DNA of 64,000 nucleotides from Alitta virens (Eukaryota > Annelida > Polychaeta > Phyllodocida > Nereididae), in NCBI GenBank assembly GCA_932294295.1, contig OW028581.1, positions 13,676,162 to 13,740,161 of the forward strand, given 5' to 3'. Shown here piece by piece: positions 1-15,000 of the stretch (within the stretch, counting starts at the first letter, position 1; every line of letters begins with the position of its first letter). A program made the position numbers and the translations under genes. The notes beneath the pieces were generated by a model. That model was not told where the DNA came from. It made no database searches and worked only from the letters and a program-made list of their open reading frames with translations.

Positions 1-3000
1 CAGTTTGCCAAACTCTCCGGTAAGTGAACATCGGGAAAGTAGCATGATTGCCTATTGGCTGAGGTGTTGACAGTAACTTGACAAACTTCAATACTGATCT
101 GCTTCTGTACTTGACATCTAACTCTTTGCCTGAGAATTTTGAAGTTTATTGTACTCGGTGTAACATTATGCGGGTGTATAGCCAAGTCAATCATTACGTC
201 TTGCTTCTTGTAGCCGGTCTCATGAGATTTATGTCGATATCATACTACGTTATATTATTGGAAATGGGTTCGGCAGTTATGTCCTCATAGTATGTGTCCT
301 TGTATTGAAGGTCATTTTTTTAATCTTTTCCATCAGGTGAACTGCAGCGCAAAATTGGCCTGAAAGTATTGGAGATGGGTGGAAATTCAGTTGTTGGGTA
401 AGTAGTAAGGATGTTTGAGAATTGTTCCACTTCTTCTTGAATCACTTGTTAAAAAGACAAAAATAAAATTTTGACTTATGAAGATTATGTACCTCGCCAC
501 AGACACAGTATTGTCTGTTGTTAGTCCTGTAAAATATGCCTCTGAGTGTAGGTGAATTATGTTGTGAATGTGCAGGGCTTTACTTCGATTACACTTGTCC
601 CCGTTAAAAAGCATGTGGGGTTTACCCATTCACATGGTGAAGACCTTTGTTTTTGTTTAATAGTATAATTCGATTTTTTTTTAACTTGGTGACTTTTTTT
701 AGTTTCTCAACTGAATTTGGTTAGTTGGTACCTTTGAGTAAGACAAACATTTTGACCCAGTTATAGTGAACTTGACCCATTTCTCAAGGTCACAAGTCAA
801 TTTCAAATTGCAATGACTCAATAACTAAAAGAGCTACAGACATTAAATATGGTTGTAGGCGCTGTAGGGTCTTTTATTCCCACCCATCATATTGACATCC
901 TGAAAAGGGGTAAACTAGTACAGGGTCAAAAATCGATTTGTTTACAAAATGTGAAGAACCAGAAGTTGTGGAACTGTGATGAGCATAGATTAATATTGTG
1001 TTATGACCAATCTATCGCAGATGGATTTTTGGTGGTGATTGGACAAATGGTTGCTAAGATTTGGGGCTTAGAAAATTTAGCTTTTTACCCCAATACTTTA
1101 ACATTTTATAACTTTGGTTTGGTTTATCAAAATGGTACCATATACACTTAGATTAGTGACATGAATGACCTTAGGTCAAAGGTTAAGGTCACATGTGACC
1201 TTGAACTTTGAGATTTAAGATAATCTTTTCTCCCTTATTTAATGGCAGGATTTTAACAATATATAAAAATGTAGGTATGTGTATTGGGAAGGGGCTTTAA
1301 GATATCGTATAGTATTTATCCTGGGGGGTAATTAAAGGTTAAAGTCAAGGTCAAATGTACAAATTGGGCAATATTAATTGTTTTTATGCCGTTTTTTAAC
1401 TGAAAAATGTTTCTTATATGATGTTATTGCATCCGGTTGTCATTTATGTCACAAGGGGGTTAATTGAATTAACCAATTGGGGGGTAATTACCCTGAATGG
1501 GGTAATATCTGATAATATGCTATAACATCAGTCGGAATGATTGAATTTTCACCAAATATGGTTTATATACTCTTCAGATAACTGCCACCATGTTCCCAAA
1601 ACCTTCAATAACCCTCATAGGGTAATTACCCCCAATAGGGTAAGGTGCTATAACTTAAGTCTGAATGATCTGATCTTCATCAAATTTGGTTTCTATACTT
1701 GTTGGGACACTGCTTGTATGTTTTAACAAATTTAATGACCCCATAGGGTAACTTCATTCCGAATGATCGGATCTTCATCAAATTGGTTTGTACTCTTGTG
1801 AATGGTGTCATCCTGTTAGAACAGTTTCAATGCATCTCTGTTTCTTTGCGAAAGTATATATGGTGCTTCATGGTGAAGCCCTGTACTCAAGTTGCACGAG
1901 TACAAGCTGTATATTTCTAAATTGTACCTTTTTTTCTTCTCTTATTCACTGTGACACTTATTTTAGACCCTGTAGCTTTGGCAGTTCTTTGTTGTGAAAC
2001 ATTGCATAAGTTAGCCATGTCCCTTGAGTTATTTCGTTGCAGCTTGTATCACTATTTATGTTTGTGTATTATTTGTGTCGCAGGTATCACCAGTGCTTTG
2101 ACCTGGAGGGTGAATCAGGAGTTGTTGTCAGGGCGATTGGAACTTCAGTGACATTGGGAAAATTCAACCTGAACGTGGCATCCCCTCACAGCTCATCGCC
2201 AGTACGGGAGTAAGTATTTGAGCTATGTACAGATACGTGGTCCTTGCTTCATCTACTTATAAAGCTGTAATTATAATTGCTCAAGTTAATGTGTGCATCT
2301 GAAATTCAGACAGTATGCTTGCAGTTTACAGTGATCACATCTTCATGAAGCAGCTGTTTCGAAAGCATTTTGGAAATTGAAACAAATTTATGAGCATAAC
2401 GTAATTACATTTTTTGGAAGTCGGTAAATGTGGCAGCTTCTCATAATTCAAAAAATTATAAGAGAGTTGTAACTTGGCCTATGAAAGAAGATGGGAGGGG
2501 ATTATGATATCTACATACTGTCTGCATTTCAGTTTTCTGCACATGCATTTAAATGGATAATGAAAAATAAGATGTTTGCATTTTGAGTGGATTGTAACTA
2601 TATCTGTCCAACTTACCAATTCTATTAATCATGTTTCCATTATATTACCCGAGCTTTAACTATTTTTACTGAGCTTAGAAGCATTTTTTAACAAAGACAA
2701 TGAAGTATGGTAATGCATAATTAATTTCTAACTGCTAACATTGATTTTGAAGTATTTGTGAAATACTTGCTTATCAGGGCTTCATGGGCAAGCTTCATGG
2801 GCAAGCCTTTTGACTCTTGTATTGATCATTAATTTTCTTTGAGTTCCCAAGTTCATATGGTCAGCAGGACAGAGAATGTCTTCATTTTAGCTATAAATTT
2901 GAAAACTTATGATGGGTGTTTACAGGGATTTGTTTATCTCCGTTTGTTTGTGGTAATTTTGATAAAAATAACTGCGCTGCCGCATACTTCATGTTTCAAT

Positions 3001-6000
3001 CTACTTTTGGTTACCGTGTACCACTTAAATTTATATTATGTATGTGTCATTTCAAGTTCTCAGTCTAACAGTGGACAGCCTTCACCATCACGGGATAAAA
3101 CTCATAGTCGTAGCTCGAGTAAAAAGTATGTAAAATTATCTATACTTCTGACCGTGTTTAGCAATTGCATTTATGCAATTTAGTTTATTTTCAAATAGCA
3201 ATCTATATTACAGCTCTAGGCTATTTAGTCATTTAGCCATTTAGCCAAGCCATCAGTATTTTTTTCTTTGGAGAGCCTTTTGCACACCTGTATTTGTGAG
3301 AACATTACTGAGGAAAGATTTCGAAATGAAATCTTTATTTTTGGTTGCATTTGCTTAGTGCTGCATTCTGCCACAAAGAATAGATTTTTGTAGTTCCAAG
3401 CCCAGTATCCCCTTACTGGTAGTGGTTTTATTATATACCCTGGATTTGCGACATGATGAGTTTCAACATACTGATCAGATTATCGGATAAGACCTTCAAT
3501 TGCACTTGGCTTTACCTTTTGTTTTAATTACAAACCTCATGCGGTCGTTTTTTGTTTGTTTCACTCTTCATTTGAAGTTTCTCTCTGTTTAAGATTTGCT
3601 TTCATTGTAATACACTTCAGAATTCCGAGTTGTTAAATGATATTTGATTGTTTTTTTAGAAGTTCATAATTTGGGATGTATCACCATTTTTATGCAGAAT
3701 CGTTGTATTATTAAAAGCAAGTGTCAAGTTTAATCCTCTCATTCCTTCAAATATTACACATGTTGAATGAGCTCGATTTACTCTAAAATATCACACAAGA
3801 AGAATATTAACATTTTGATTTATTAACCATATTTGATTTCTATACTATGAAGCCATCCTGTCTCAGTCACTGATCTCTTGTCTTCTTTCATCTTCCTCTC
3901 TTCTCTTGTCCAGTTCATCACCTATCCCAGGGTTTCTGCACAATTATAGTGCGATGGCCAGGCATGTATCTGCGTCTTTATGCATTTGTTTTCCCTTTAA
4001 CATTGTTTAAGCACCCTTTCACTTGAAATACTCATTATGAGAGAGGAAATAGTTCTTTTCCAATGTTGTGACATTTAAGATTGTGAACCTCATTCCACTG
4101 TCAAGCCACCATCACAAGTGTTACTCATGCAATTGATGGTTAGTTGGCCCTTCCCTATTTTGGCAATATGGAAACCCTGTAGTGCAATGTAAGGCTCGTA
4201 GTTGTTTCGTAACTGGAAAACCTTGACCTTTGTACTCAAGGCTACTTTCCTGTGTTGATGGAATTGATGGATATACATGAATTGATAAAAATATTACTTC
4301 AATGGAAAAAAACAAAAAACAAATGAATTCATGTCTTTTCTGGTGATTTTAAGGTCATTGTCAAAGAATAATGATCAAAAGTGAAAAAGAACTTTCATAA
4401 GAAAAGTCATTTATTCTACAACCTTTGTGGCCTGTAAGTTACTTAGTCTTACCTCAGAAAGCAATGCCCAAACCCCTTTTGTGAGTACCCACCCAGTGCC
4501 AATGTGATTGAAACAGCAACAAAAATTTAGCGCACCTTTACGATAGTATTTTAGAACCCTTACAATGATATTATAATACTTTGTAATTTTAACAGAATGA
4601 CTTCTTTGTGTTTTTTTACCAAATATACCATGCATACTAAGTTTTTTTTTACTTAGTTCTGTCCTGGAGATATTGTTATGGGCATGACTTCCTGAAGATA
4701 CATTTCCCATGTTATCATATAACTATATATATTAGGCACGTCTCCTCATATCATGTAATCATCCTGCAATTTCTTCTATATATATTCACCTTTATCACAT
4801 TCTATTTGGTGCCATGCATTTCTCATATATTAATTTGTTTCTTGTGCATTATTTCAACTCTCTTGGTCAACAGATCTTTTCGATTCCTTTCTATCTCTTG
4901 GTTGTATTTAATGTATGCCCTGCACTCTCTGCACATGTTATACTCACCAGCATTGCGGTTATTGTTACACCTTTCACATCCTGCTCTAATGTTCATTCAT
5001 CTGTTAATGAGAACTTCATATCGACTGAGGGGGCATCCTTTCAGCAACAATGCTTGCTTTTTGATAATCCATTGGGTAGTTATCATTGGAGTAATTTAAG
5101 ACACTTATTCTTTGATTCTTATTTGTTTAAAAGGCAAAGTGTACTTTAAATATTATAATGCTAAATCACCAAGAATGTGCAGGCCATTGTTCCTTGCGGT
5201 AATTCTAAAAGATGTGGAAAAAGTGCAGTATAGCGGACCCAAATTTATGACCATATTTACAAGCGACGTTGCCAGGCCTATGACGTCAAATGCTTGAATT
5301 CAATATGTGACTTCACAAACATACGCCCGGCTGTGATCATTTTCAAGGCAAGAACGCAGTTTATTATTGTTTATTTATCTACAAATGTAATTCTTATTGT
5401 TTGCCACAACAACATTTGGTAAAAAAATACTGACTATTTTCAGTTTTAATGGAAGCCAAATATGAGCATAAATTTGGGTCCGCTATACTGCACTTAACCC
5501 AAAGATGTTACTGATTGGATACCCTCTCGATTGGTTTTTCTATTCACTTAAGATTTCCTTTGCACTTTGTAAAGTAAGTACCTAATACTACTACATTGTA
5601 TTTCACCGGAACATTTGAACTGAAACATAACGTTCTTATTAATCTCAATCTGACACCTGGTGTTTGTTCCACAAAACTACTTCTTTAACACTTAGTTATC
5701 ATCTGTCTCTTTCTCCAATGGCTGAATATAACAGTAACTGCTAATATTGCAATGATGCCTTACCTAATGGTTCTATGAATATCTGATGTAGCGATGGATT
5801 AAAAAAAAATTGTCCCAAGTCTGTATGTAAAGCATGATCAGGACTGGTGTGTCATAAGTAAATGAGGCCGTAGATGCAGTCGATGTTTCTTTTGATCCGA
5901 CTCAAATTCAGGGAGCTTCTTTCTTTCGGTTTTCAGCCCAGTGATAGGGCCGTCAGCTTCCTATTTGTCATTCAATTCCTTATTGGATGAGAATAGATCG

Positions 6001-9000
6001 GTCCCTGCAACCCCCACGTCCCCCACTGCCCCACTAGCCCTGGTCCCCCCATTAGTGTCTGTTTACGACACCTCTCCCATGTCCTCCACCTCTGACTTAT
6101 CTTCAACCAAGAAGTTGTCTGATTTGGATGATCCCAACATGCTTAGCCCAAGTGGTGCTGAAGATCTGCGTGTGGTCAACTCAGCACCAGATCTTGCACT
6201 TTTAGCCCATCCAGCGCTTATTGTAACACAAAATTCGGGGGCAGGTGCATCCCAAAACCTTGCTGGTGATGTAGGTCCTCAGGCATCTGAAATGGCCTCC
6301 TCTCAATCATTGCACAAGTCCAAACCTACTTCTAAAAATAACAAGAGCAAGCACAAACACAAACACATTGACCCCTGGTTCCGACAACCGCCACCTGTAT
6401 CGACTGGCTCTACCCATCTCTTCCAAACCAAGCTACACAAATCTGTCTCTTACTCTCGCTTCGGAAGCAAATCATCCAAGACCAGGTCAACCCACTCCCG
6501 ACAGCACACACACAAAGGGAGTGGGTTTGCCGGGTCATCAAAGTTGAACGACCTCTACTCCCCTGACAGCTTGCCCTTGCCTGAGGATGCCTTGGCCCCC
6601 AGTTCACCTCCTAGCACTGCAGTGTCCCCTGGTGGCAAACTATCCTCATCACCTGCAAAGACATCGAGCACCACTGTCCCTCTCTCAACAAACAGACGGT
6701 CTTCGGATTCCGAAGCTGGCACACCTCCTAAAGGTTAGACATTCCGTTTCTATGATCTTCAGTGAATAAGTGCTACATTTTTAGGTCTTGTTCAACTTAG
6801 TTACTGGCTTTATTTTCTGAGGCTAAAGCCTTAAAACCTGTCAAGTATATAAATTTAATCTGTGAAAGCGCATGCTGGATCTAACATTGTAAGTGCTGCT
6901 CAAGTTAATGACATGAGTTTAATAGACGCTTTTAAAGAGACGTTTCACTCGATGTTTATTGACCATTCACGTTTGACCCCAGGAAGCCAGGGTGGAAGCA
7001 GCGGAAGTGTTGGAGGAGGTTTCAATTTTACTCGGAATAATATGACGCATCGACTCCATATGCAACATCAGCAGCTGCACAGTATTGACATGCTGGTATG
7101 ATTTCAATATTGATGTTTCTCAGTGTAAATACAAATATATAAATGTATGAGTAGTGTCAAGTCTTCAAATGTAACATGGAATCTTTTCATTTTTCTAGAG
7201 ATGCTTAATTAGGTGTAAGGCTCACGGACACCTTGTTTTGTTGTACTATTTACAAATTCTTGTCTTTATTAGATTAAATATGAGAAGTTGGTCACGTAAT
7301 TAGGACAGTGAGCAGTAAGTGAAACTGTTGTTATGGTTATTTTCAGGAATATCCGTTGTTTAGTATCAAGAAATTTCCACCAGGTTTCCTGATCCATTTG
7401 GGAGGCATGGTATCAGCTCGCTCTGTCAAACTCCTTGACCGAATCCACAATCCAGGTATGCACATACAGATCTCGAGGTTCTTTAAAACCGTAATTGATG
7501 AAAAACTTTGCCTGAAGACGATGAAAACTAAACATATCTTAGGTCACAATGTTTTACTGTAGACAGCACTTATAATTTGTGCAGTATAATGGGGAAGTTA
7601 GCTCAGTGCAATGATGTCATCACTTGTTATGACATGCAACACATGCATGAAATACCTGACATCAGCCATAATGAGTATGAGTTGGTTTGAGGGAAGTTTG
7701 GTGTGCGACTCTTTATACATTGTTCACAGATGTGAAAATAGTTTGGTTTCTGATCCTTTATTTAATATTAATAGATATCAATTATTACATAGTTCATTCA
7801 AAGGTAGAAATTGCACTTAATTATAATCACATGAAGCTGCATATACACTGCTGTGCAAAAGTTTGGAAACACATGTAAGTTTTCACAATTTTTATAATAA
7901 TAACAAAACAATAACAGCAATCAGATACTGTGATAATGCTGTGAGCAATGTTTTTACTAAACATGCAGATAAGTTTATTTCTACCTTGGTCATTAGAATA
8001 AATTATAAATATAAATTTCAGTCACAATCAAATTACTGAGTGTTCCCAAACTTTGCACGGCAGAGTATAGTGACATTGTTAACCAAGAAATAACTAAACT
8101 TTTTGTTTCAATAGGAATTAAACATGATAAATTGATGAGTGAGTATGGTGCACAAAATCGTATTAAACACCTTCTTTTATAATTTTCAGCTTCAAATTTT
8201 ATTTCATATGTGTAATTATACTAATATATTTTTAAATTATGAAAATTAACTCAGTGCTATGAGAGACGTCTATGTTAGACCTATATATAAAGCTTTTCAT
8301 GTTCTATTTTATACATATGCAGTAATTTGATATCTCGTTAGAACAAAATGTAGCTGCTTTTCTCCATTTTAATACTCCGGAAACTGGAGCAATAAAAATT
8401 ATCCTATATTATTCATTGGCATCAAAATTCCATTTAATTTTATTAAATCATCCATTAAAGTAGTTAAGTATACTTTAATTATGCATATTATTGTTATTTC
8501 AATATTGTATACACAATGTGAACACACACGGTGGTATGCCTAATGGGTCAGATGGAAGGCAGACCAAATATGGAGTGATCATGTGATCAGATTATTCCTT
8601 GTTTCGGCGCCGAATCACTTACGTTAAAGTGTCCTGGAGTGCTAAAAATGCTATTTATTTATGAAAATTTTATCAAGGGTACAGTTTCCTAGAGACCCAG
8701 GTTTTGTTCCAATCATTAGTAGCATCTCTAAAGAGTGCTTATATTTTCTTGAGTCACCAAAACCCTGAACTTTTGTTCAAATGGTTATTTTGGTAATTGA
8801 GGTGATACAATTGAGTAAATCCTGTTCTCATTATTATCAGTCCATTGTGAAAATATCTATGAAAAGTGTTTGGCATGATCTGTTTCTTTGTCATGAATGC
8901 GAGTCAGTTCACTCCATGATGCTTTCATTCTGGCCCTGTGTGCATACTTGTTGATCTTAGTTTTAAGCAACACATTTGAATACACACTTTCTTATAAAAT

Positions 9001-12000
9001 GCGTGGGAATACTTAGATTGTTGCAAAGTATTCTTTTTTTAAATACAAAATCAGATCAGCCAAAACTGCGCTGAATTATTATCTACATATGAAAGCCTCG
9101 CAACACATTGGTGTGAGCCTCAGTCACAGCTCAGTCGTACTGTTCCTCATTTCAAGCAGGAAAACGTAGGAAAGCTGAAAACTTTGCTGCCTGCTTCCAG
9201 ACTGCCATGGTATGTTAACAAAATATCTGGCATGAATCAAGGAGAACGCATCTAGTTGTACACTTCTTGAAGTTATGACCGTTGGCAGTAAGCCAATCAT
9301 CCACTTTGAACTACAGTGTTGTTTATTGTAAAAACAGTTCTACATTATTATCAGTGTCCTAAACATTTATTTCTGTCACAATATACTGACTGACTGCCTG
9401 AGGCTGGGCACCCATGTGAGCGTCTTGAAAATAGCCTAGGAATATATTTCCCGAACAAATATGATTTTTTTCATTTAAAATTGTTGTAGAGAAAGAATAC
9501 AATGTTTTTAGAACAAAAGGAGCAGCTACTGAATGTAGATTGGCAATCTAATTTGATCAGTTAGGATTGTCAGATTTCAATTTTATTCACCGTAACGGAG
9601 GGTATTATCGACAGGGCGGGTATTATCGACACTCGCATTACAATGTAAACAGTTTTGTTAACAAAGTGTCGATAATACCCGCCCTGTCGATAATACTCTC
9701 CGTTACGGTATCTCTTTATATATATATATATATATTAAATCTTTCACATCTTTATATGGTAGCTGTATTGGATACTCAACAAAAAACTTTTTCTCATGCA
9801 AAGGTTCCTAAATGGTGTCTTCCAGAAAAGTGTGCCATCTGTGAAGTAAGATGTGATGTTCTTTAAATTTTTTTGGCCTAGTTTGATGTTGTTTTTTCCC
9901 CCTTAGATGAACCGGAGACCAGGGATGCCTGGTGGATGGAGATTCGCACAGAAATATCGTCTCATGCCCGAGCGCTTGGATGCCATGCTGTAGTGGGATA
10001 CAAGGAACACACCTCTATCTGGTACTGACTCTTCGAAGTATAATATTAGCATTTCATGTAACTAGAACGACAAACAGCTGCTGGGTGGTTGCTTATTTTA
10101 ATGTCTCGTGTCTGTGAGACTCCATTGATGCGGCACTCGTCATCATGAAACAGATGTTTGTGGCAGTTAAGATCAACTGCAGAGGATCAAATAATTAAAG
10201 AATGGTTATAGTGTTACCCTGAAGCATCATTCAACGTTTCCCTTCTTTCCTCGAATGTTCTGCCTCACCAGAATCATTACTTGTCATTTGGATAAATTTA
10301 CAACCACTTAGGGGCAGACCTTTGTTTGTTTAATTGGTTTTGGCTGTTTTAAAAACGCAATTCAACCATGTGAACTTTACCGACAACAGAGCCAATATTT
10401 GCCAAGTATTCTTGCTCATGTGCTGCTATCATTTCAGTGGGGAAATAATTGTCCTGTCTGCCAGTGGCACAGCCGCAATTGTCAATTTACGGATGGACCC
10501 AGAATTGGTGATTCGCCAGAGTGTGTTAACGATGTCCCTGGACAGGTAATTGAATTGCCTCTTTTTTAGCTATTTACTTTGAGTGTTTGAGTTAAGTTCA
10601 ACTGGTACGCTTCAGTCTGTCTGTGGATAAATTTGATATTTGTAAAATTCTGAGAATAAGCAACTTTTGTTAAGTCATAATTAGAACTGTGCTTGTGAAA
10701 TTTTGAAAGGTTTAAGATTTGCCCCATGCTGGTTATTTGATTTGTTCCGTGATTGCTACTGAGTTCTTTTTTGACTGCTATCCTCATTCTGAAAATGCAC
10801 CCAAGTAATTTTGGGCTGTATTTGAGCAATACCTCTTTTGCATGATGTTGTAAGCCTTCTTTTTCCTAACCTCTCCGTACTAGGTCAACTTTTGAAAAGG
10901 AAAAGCCGTCGGCTGAGAAGGAAATGAAGAAGCTTCATGTGGATATTAATTTGGCAAATCAGGGACAGCGTTTACTGCAGGGTGATGGGTTGGTTATTTA
11001 TACTATCTTAAGTCTTCACACTCATTAATATAATTGAAACAATGATGAAGTCTTACACCGGACTGGTACTGTGAATATACTCAGTTAATTTAATAGGTAA
11101 AAATCTAAATGGTCTAAATGAATGATCTAGCGGATCATTGGGGTTTAGTGCAGTATAGCAGATCCAAATTTATGCCCATATTTGGCATCCATGAAACATG
11201 AAAATAATCACTATTTCTTATCAAATTTTTTTCTGTCTTATAATAATAATAATATTTGTGTTGAATAGCGGGGGTTTGGGGTGGCAGCCCCCGATAAAAA
11301 TAAAGAATAAACAACTGCCTTGAAAATGATCACCTCCATCTTTTGGGTGTGACATCATCCATTCAATTCAAACATTTTTACGTCACAGGCCTGGCAACGA
11401 GGCTCGCTAAATATGGTCATAAATTTGGGTCCGCTATAATGCACTTTTTCCCATTGATGTTAGGTAGAAAACAGCAGAAAGAGCAGAGGATGATCCATGT
11501 TGTACAGTTTTTGACATAGCTACGTACAATCTGCCGGGATGCCTTCAGGCTTAGTTCTTCTAAAGGATCAATTCGCAGCCTTTCTTACAACATGCATAAA
11601 CTTCAGGCCTATCTACCATAATGCACAGAATTACAATGCAACAAAACGCTGAATGTTCTATGCAAGCTGCGTTGTTTGTGTTATGTTGAATACAGGATTT
11701 GTTGCAAGCATGTTGTTTTTTTCTTAAATGTTTATCGTGCAAGACTTATTATGTTTCATGAGCCTTTTTTCTTTGGAAGCATCAAGTGCCCGTCATATTT
11801 ACTGGACAATCACTGCCCTGGTTGTTGAAATGACATATGATGTCAAATGAGTGAGATTTAAGTGTTCTGGTCAAAGTACCCTACCCATTCTGCTGCCCCT
11901 TTGGCATGAGCCGTAAGTGGAGGATATGTCGTGAAACTGTAAATATTAAAAACCTGTGTTGATTTGGTTTCACCCTATCAGGAAATTCTGTGGAAACTTC

Positions 12001-15000
12001 CAATTGTACTCATTGTCCATTTGAAATCATATGAACATCAGAAATCATCTTAGACGTTTGCAATGAAGGGCATTTGATGATGATAGATGCTTGTGAACGT
12101 ATTGCTAATTGCATCTTGGTACGTGTTGTTGCAGTGACTTTGGTCCGACCTTTCCAAACTGTGGCTTAACTCACATTCCATATAAAGATTCCTCCCTTCC
12201 ATTTCCTGTACACCTAACTTGTTGCGCCATCTGTGGGTGAGTTTTCAATTAAAGTTGCTTGTCAATCTGTCAAAGCAGATGTATTCATTCAAACAATATC
12301 TTAAAGCTCAATTAACACATTGCTTTCAATAAACATGACACAGGAATATAAAAGGAATTGATATCGATATGCTGTTCATGGTTGCATCCATGTTGTATTT
12401 TCTACATCCATTGTGATACAGTCAAACCTGTGTTAAGCAGTCACTCCAGGGAATTGATCAATTTTATCGTTTAAGACAGCGGCTATTTAATAGAGGGGTA
12501 AAACAAAAAACAATCAGTCTGGAAAGTAGTATAAGGTGGCCATTAGGACAGGTTTGACTGCTCTTCTATTACTTGTATGATTGTTGTGAAATTAGTGAAC
12601 ATTGTGTCTGTGATATGAAGTCTCGTAGCATATTGATGGGTTGCGTATGTTAATCAATTGCATTGCAAATGCATAAACCTTTGAGATCTAAATGACTACT
12701 TTGTGCTGCTCTATGTTATAGCCGACACAAGGTTCCCGATATCCTGCTGACAACTATAGAAATGCCCGTGGAGCTGCCAGTTGTTGGAAAAGGTGCCCTC
12801 ATCCAGGCTCGGTATATTCCTACAAATCTCTTGATGACCTCTTCTCAGGGTCATCGAATTTGGTCACTCTAAATAAACTATCAGAAACACTTCTAAGATG
12901 CCTGTCCAAGTGTTAGAATATTGCCAGTGACATGAACTGTTAGTTTAGTAACAAATTATGAAATTGTAAGGTGTGTAATTGTGATTATCGGGGTGGTGAA
13001 TTTCGATGACCTGGCGTATTTCGATGACCCTGAGTGTAGCATTTTTTCATAAATTTTATTAAATTTGTTTTATAGGTCTGCCAAGATGATTTTGTGCATT
13101 ATATTCTTTTTATTCTTCTCAGAATATGTCGGACAAAGAAGGAAGGCAAAGGTGAAACAAATGCAAAGGAAGTTAGTGATGTGAGTTTCATTTTGCCGCC
13201 TCAAGTTGCCATTCTTTCAAACCAGATTCATATGTATTTTAGTAGATGCACTTGATTGTTCATTCAAGTTTTATATTACTTTACTTATTTCCAGTGTTTG
13301 CCTTTCATGGAATATGAACTGTACAATCAACTGGTAAACAAACTGAAGGTATGTAATAGAAGTTTGCATGTTTGTTATGAGAACTGTTTCCCAAACATAC
13401 ACATGGTCATCCTGAATTTCTATGGAATGTTTTGTTCGCAGGTCAAAGGCATGAACGCCCTCTTTGGTTTGAAAATACAAGTGGCAGTTGGAGAGCGCCT
13501 TCTGGTGGCTATTGCGGTAATTATTTCATAATAATGTGCATTGATGTGGCATTGTGGCAATTGTCTCAAGTACTTCAATGGGTTTAGTACTGTCTCATTG
13601 TAACCAGTCAGTGGTCTGTTTCATAACTCTGGATGCTCTGTCAAATTTCCCAGATTTGTAATATTTTCAGATTTATAGTGAGGAATCTTGTTATTGAAGA
13701 TTGATGTGGTAGGAAGATTGACTGGTCTCATAAAGTGACTATCTGATGTTTGTTGCATTTTCAGACTGGAACAGCAGTGTATTGCCCATGTCTTCCTCCT
13801 CCGGCATTGCCAAAAATTCTTGGAAAGGTAAGAATTATATGAAATATATAAAGGCCATTATTTTATCATGGTATCATTGCATTTCTGTTGCATACTTGCA
13901 TGATCTGGTTCTTTATGAAATCCTTATTTTTGATTGTTGTTCTACCGTTCACTTCTTTCTTTATATAGACATATTCTACAGCGCTTGTAAGCTGTTACTA
14001 ATTGTTTTTAACTTTAATGTAGCTTTGGTTCACTCCGCGGTCTTTTAGGTTGTTTTAATGAAGCACTTTTTGGGATAGGTCAATCGTAGGTAAATGGTAG
14101 CCCAAACAGACTGCCTCGCAAGGCAGGGCTGGCGAGGCAGTCTGAAGCCATCCTATTGAAAAACCTTGGGGAAGGACTTTCGCATTGATGACGTCACAAA
14201 GATGCTCTCCAATGAATACATAGGCGGACATTCGCCCGTTAGATTTGATGTCCAACATGTTTTTGGGAAAAGCTGATACTGACAGCCAGTAATATAGCGA
14301 ACAGCATTTGTTTGTTAGCGCCCTCGTAGCTAAGAGTTTGGTGATTAATTTGATGGATTTTATATGGCCCGACTCCTTCTAATTTGTTTACAATCAAAAG
14401 GTGAAGTGCGACCCCCGAGGTTTTTCAATACATGGGTTTGGGACTGGCTTACGCATGTAGCATAAGCCAGTCCCATGGGGCTTGTAAATGGTAAACTAAT
14501 TTTGAATAAGCCAAATTTCGTAAGAAAATTTAAGATAGGTTGTTCTCGCTTGGTTAGTAAAGCTCTCCTGAGAATTCTTATTACTCCGGTCCATGTAGCT
14601 GACGACTAAAGAATGTAAGCTTTTATTATCACAGCACATTTGAATATTTACCTCTTCTTTGGGGTGTCTCTCTTGGAGGCTCTGCAAAACCTCGGAGATA
14701 TCATATCATTATGGCCTCCATGGACAAATCTCATGATATATTGATTGTTAATAATCTGTTGAATTAGTTATCTGTACATGGTGAATCCCTAGTGTAAAGC
14801 TTTATTAACTCAATTGCCCAACCAAAAACTAACCATATTAGAGTAGTAGTTGAAAGAGAGAGTGCTAAGTTTATAAATTGATGAAGTCTGTAGTTAAGGG
14901 ACATATAAGACCAGTCGTATGTAGACGTATAAGTTGGTTATGCAGCTGAAGTTCTTAAAAAGTAAGACAAGATAAATCCAACTAGGTGGGAACAGGACAA

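Larger units (their letters stand above)
7456..9906. other. Large C2CD5 intron
   Basis: 2.45 kb between the DRIHNP exon and the DEPETRDAWW exon. Beyond the mariner-like MITE (7846-8065) and the hairpin element (9590-9708), no coding exon or other structure was recognised. Confidence 0.7.

Noticed and set aside
4951..5075. Possible extra C2CD5 exon after CTCACCAG
   Set aside because: Open and flanked by AG/GT, but phase fits only with an alternative acceptor at 5940-5941, and its peptide resembles nothing in C2CD5.
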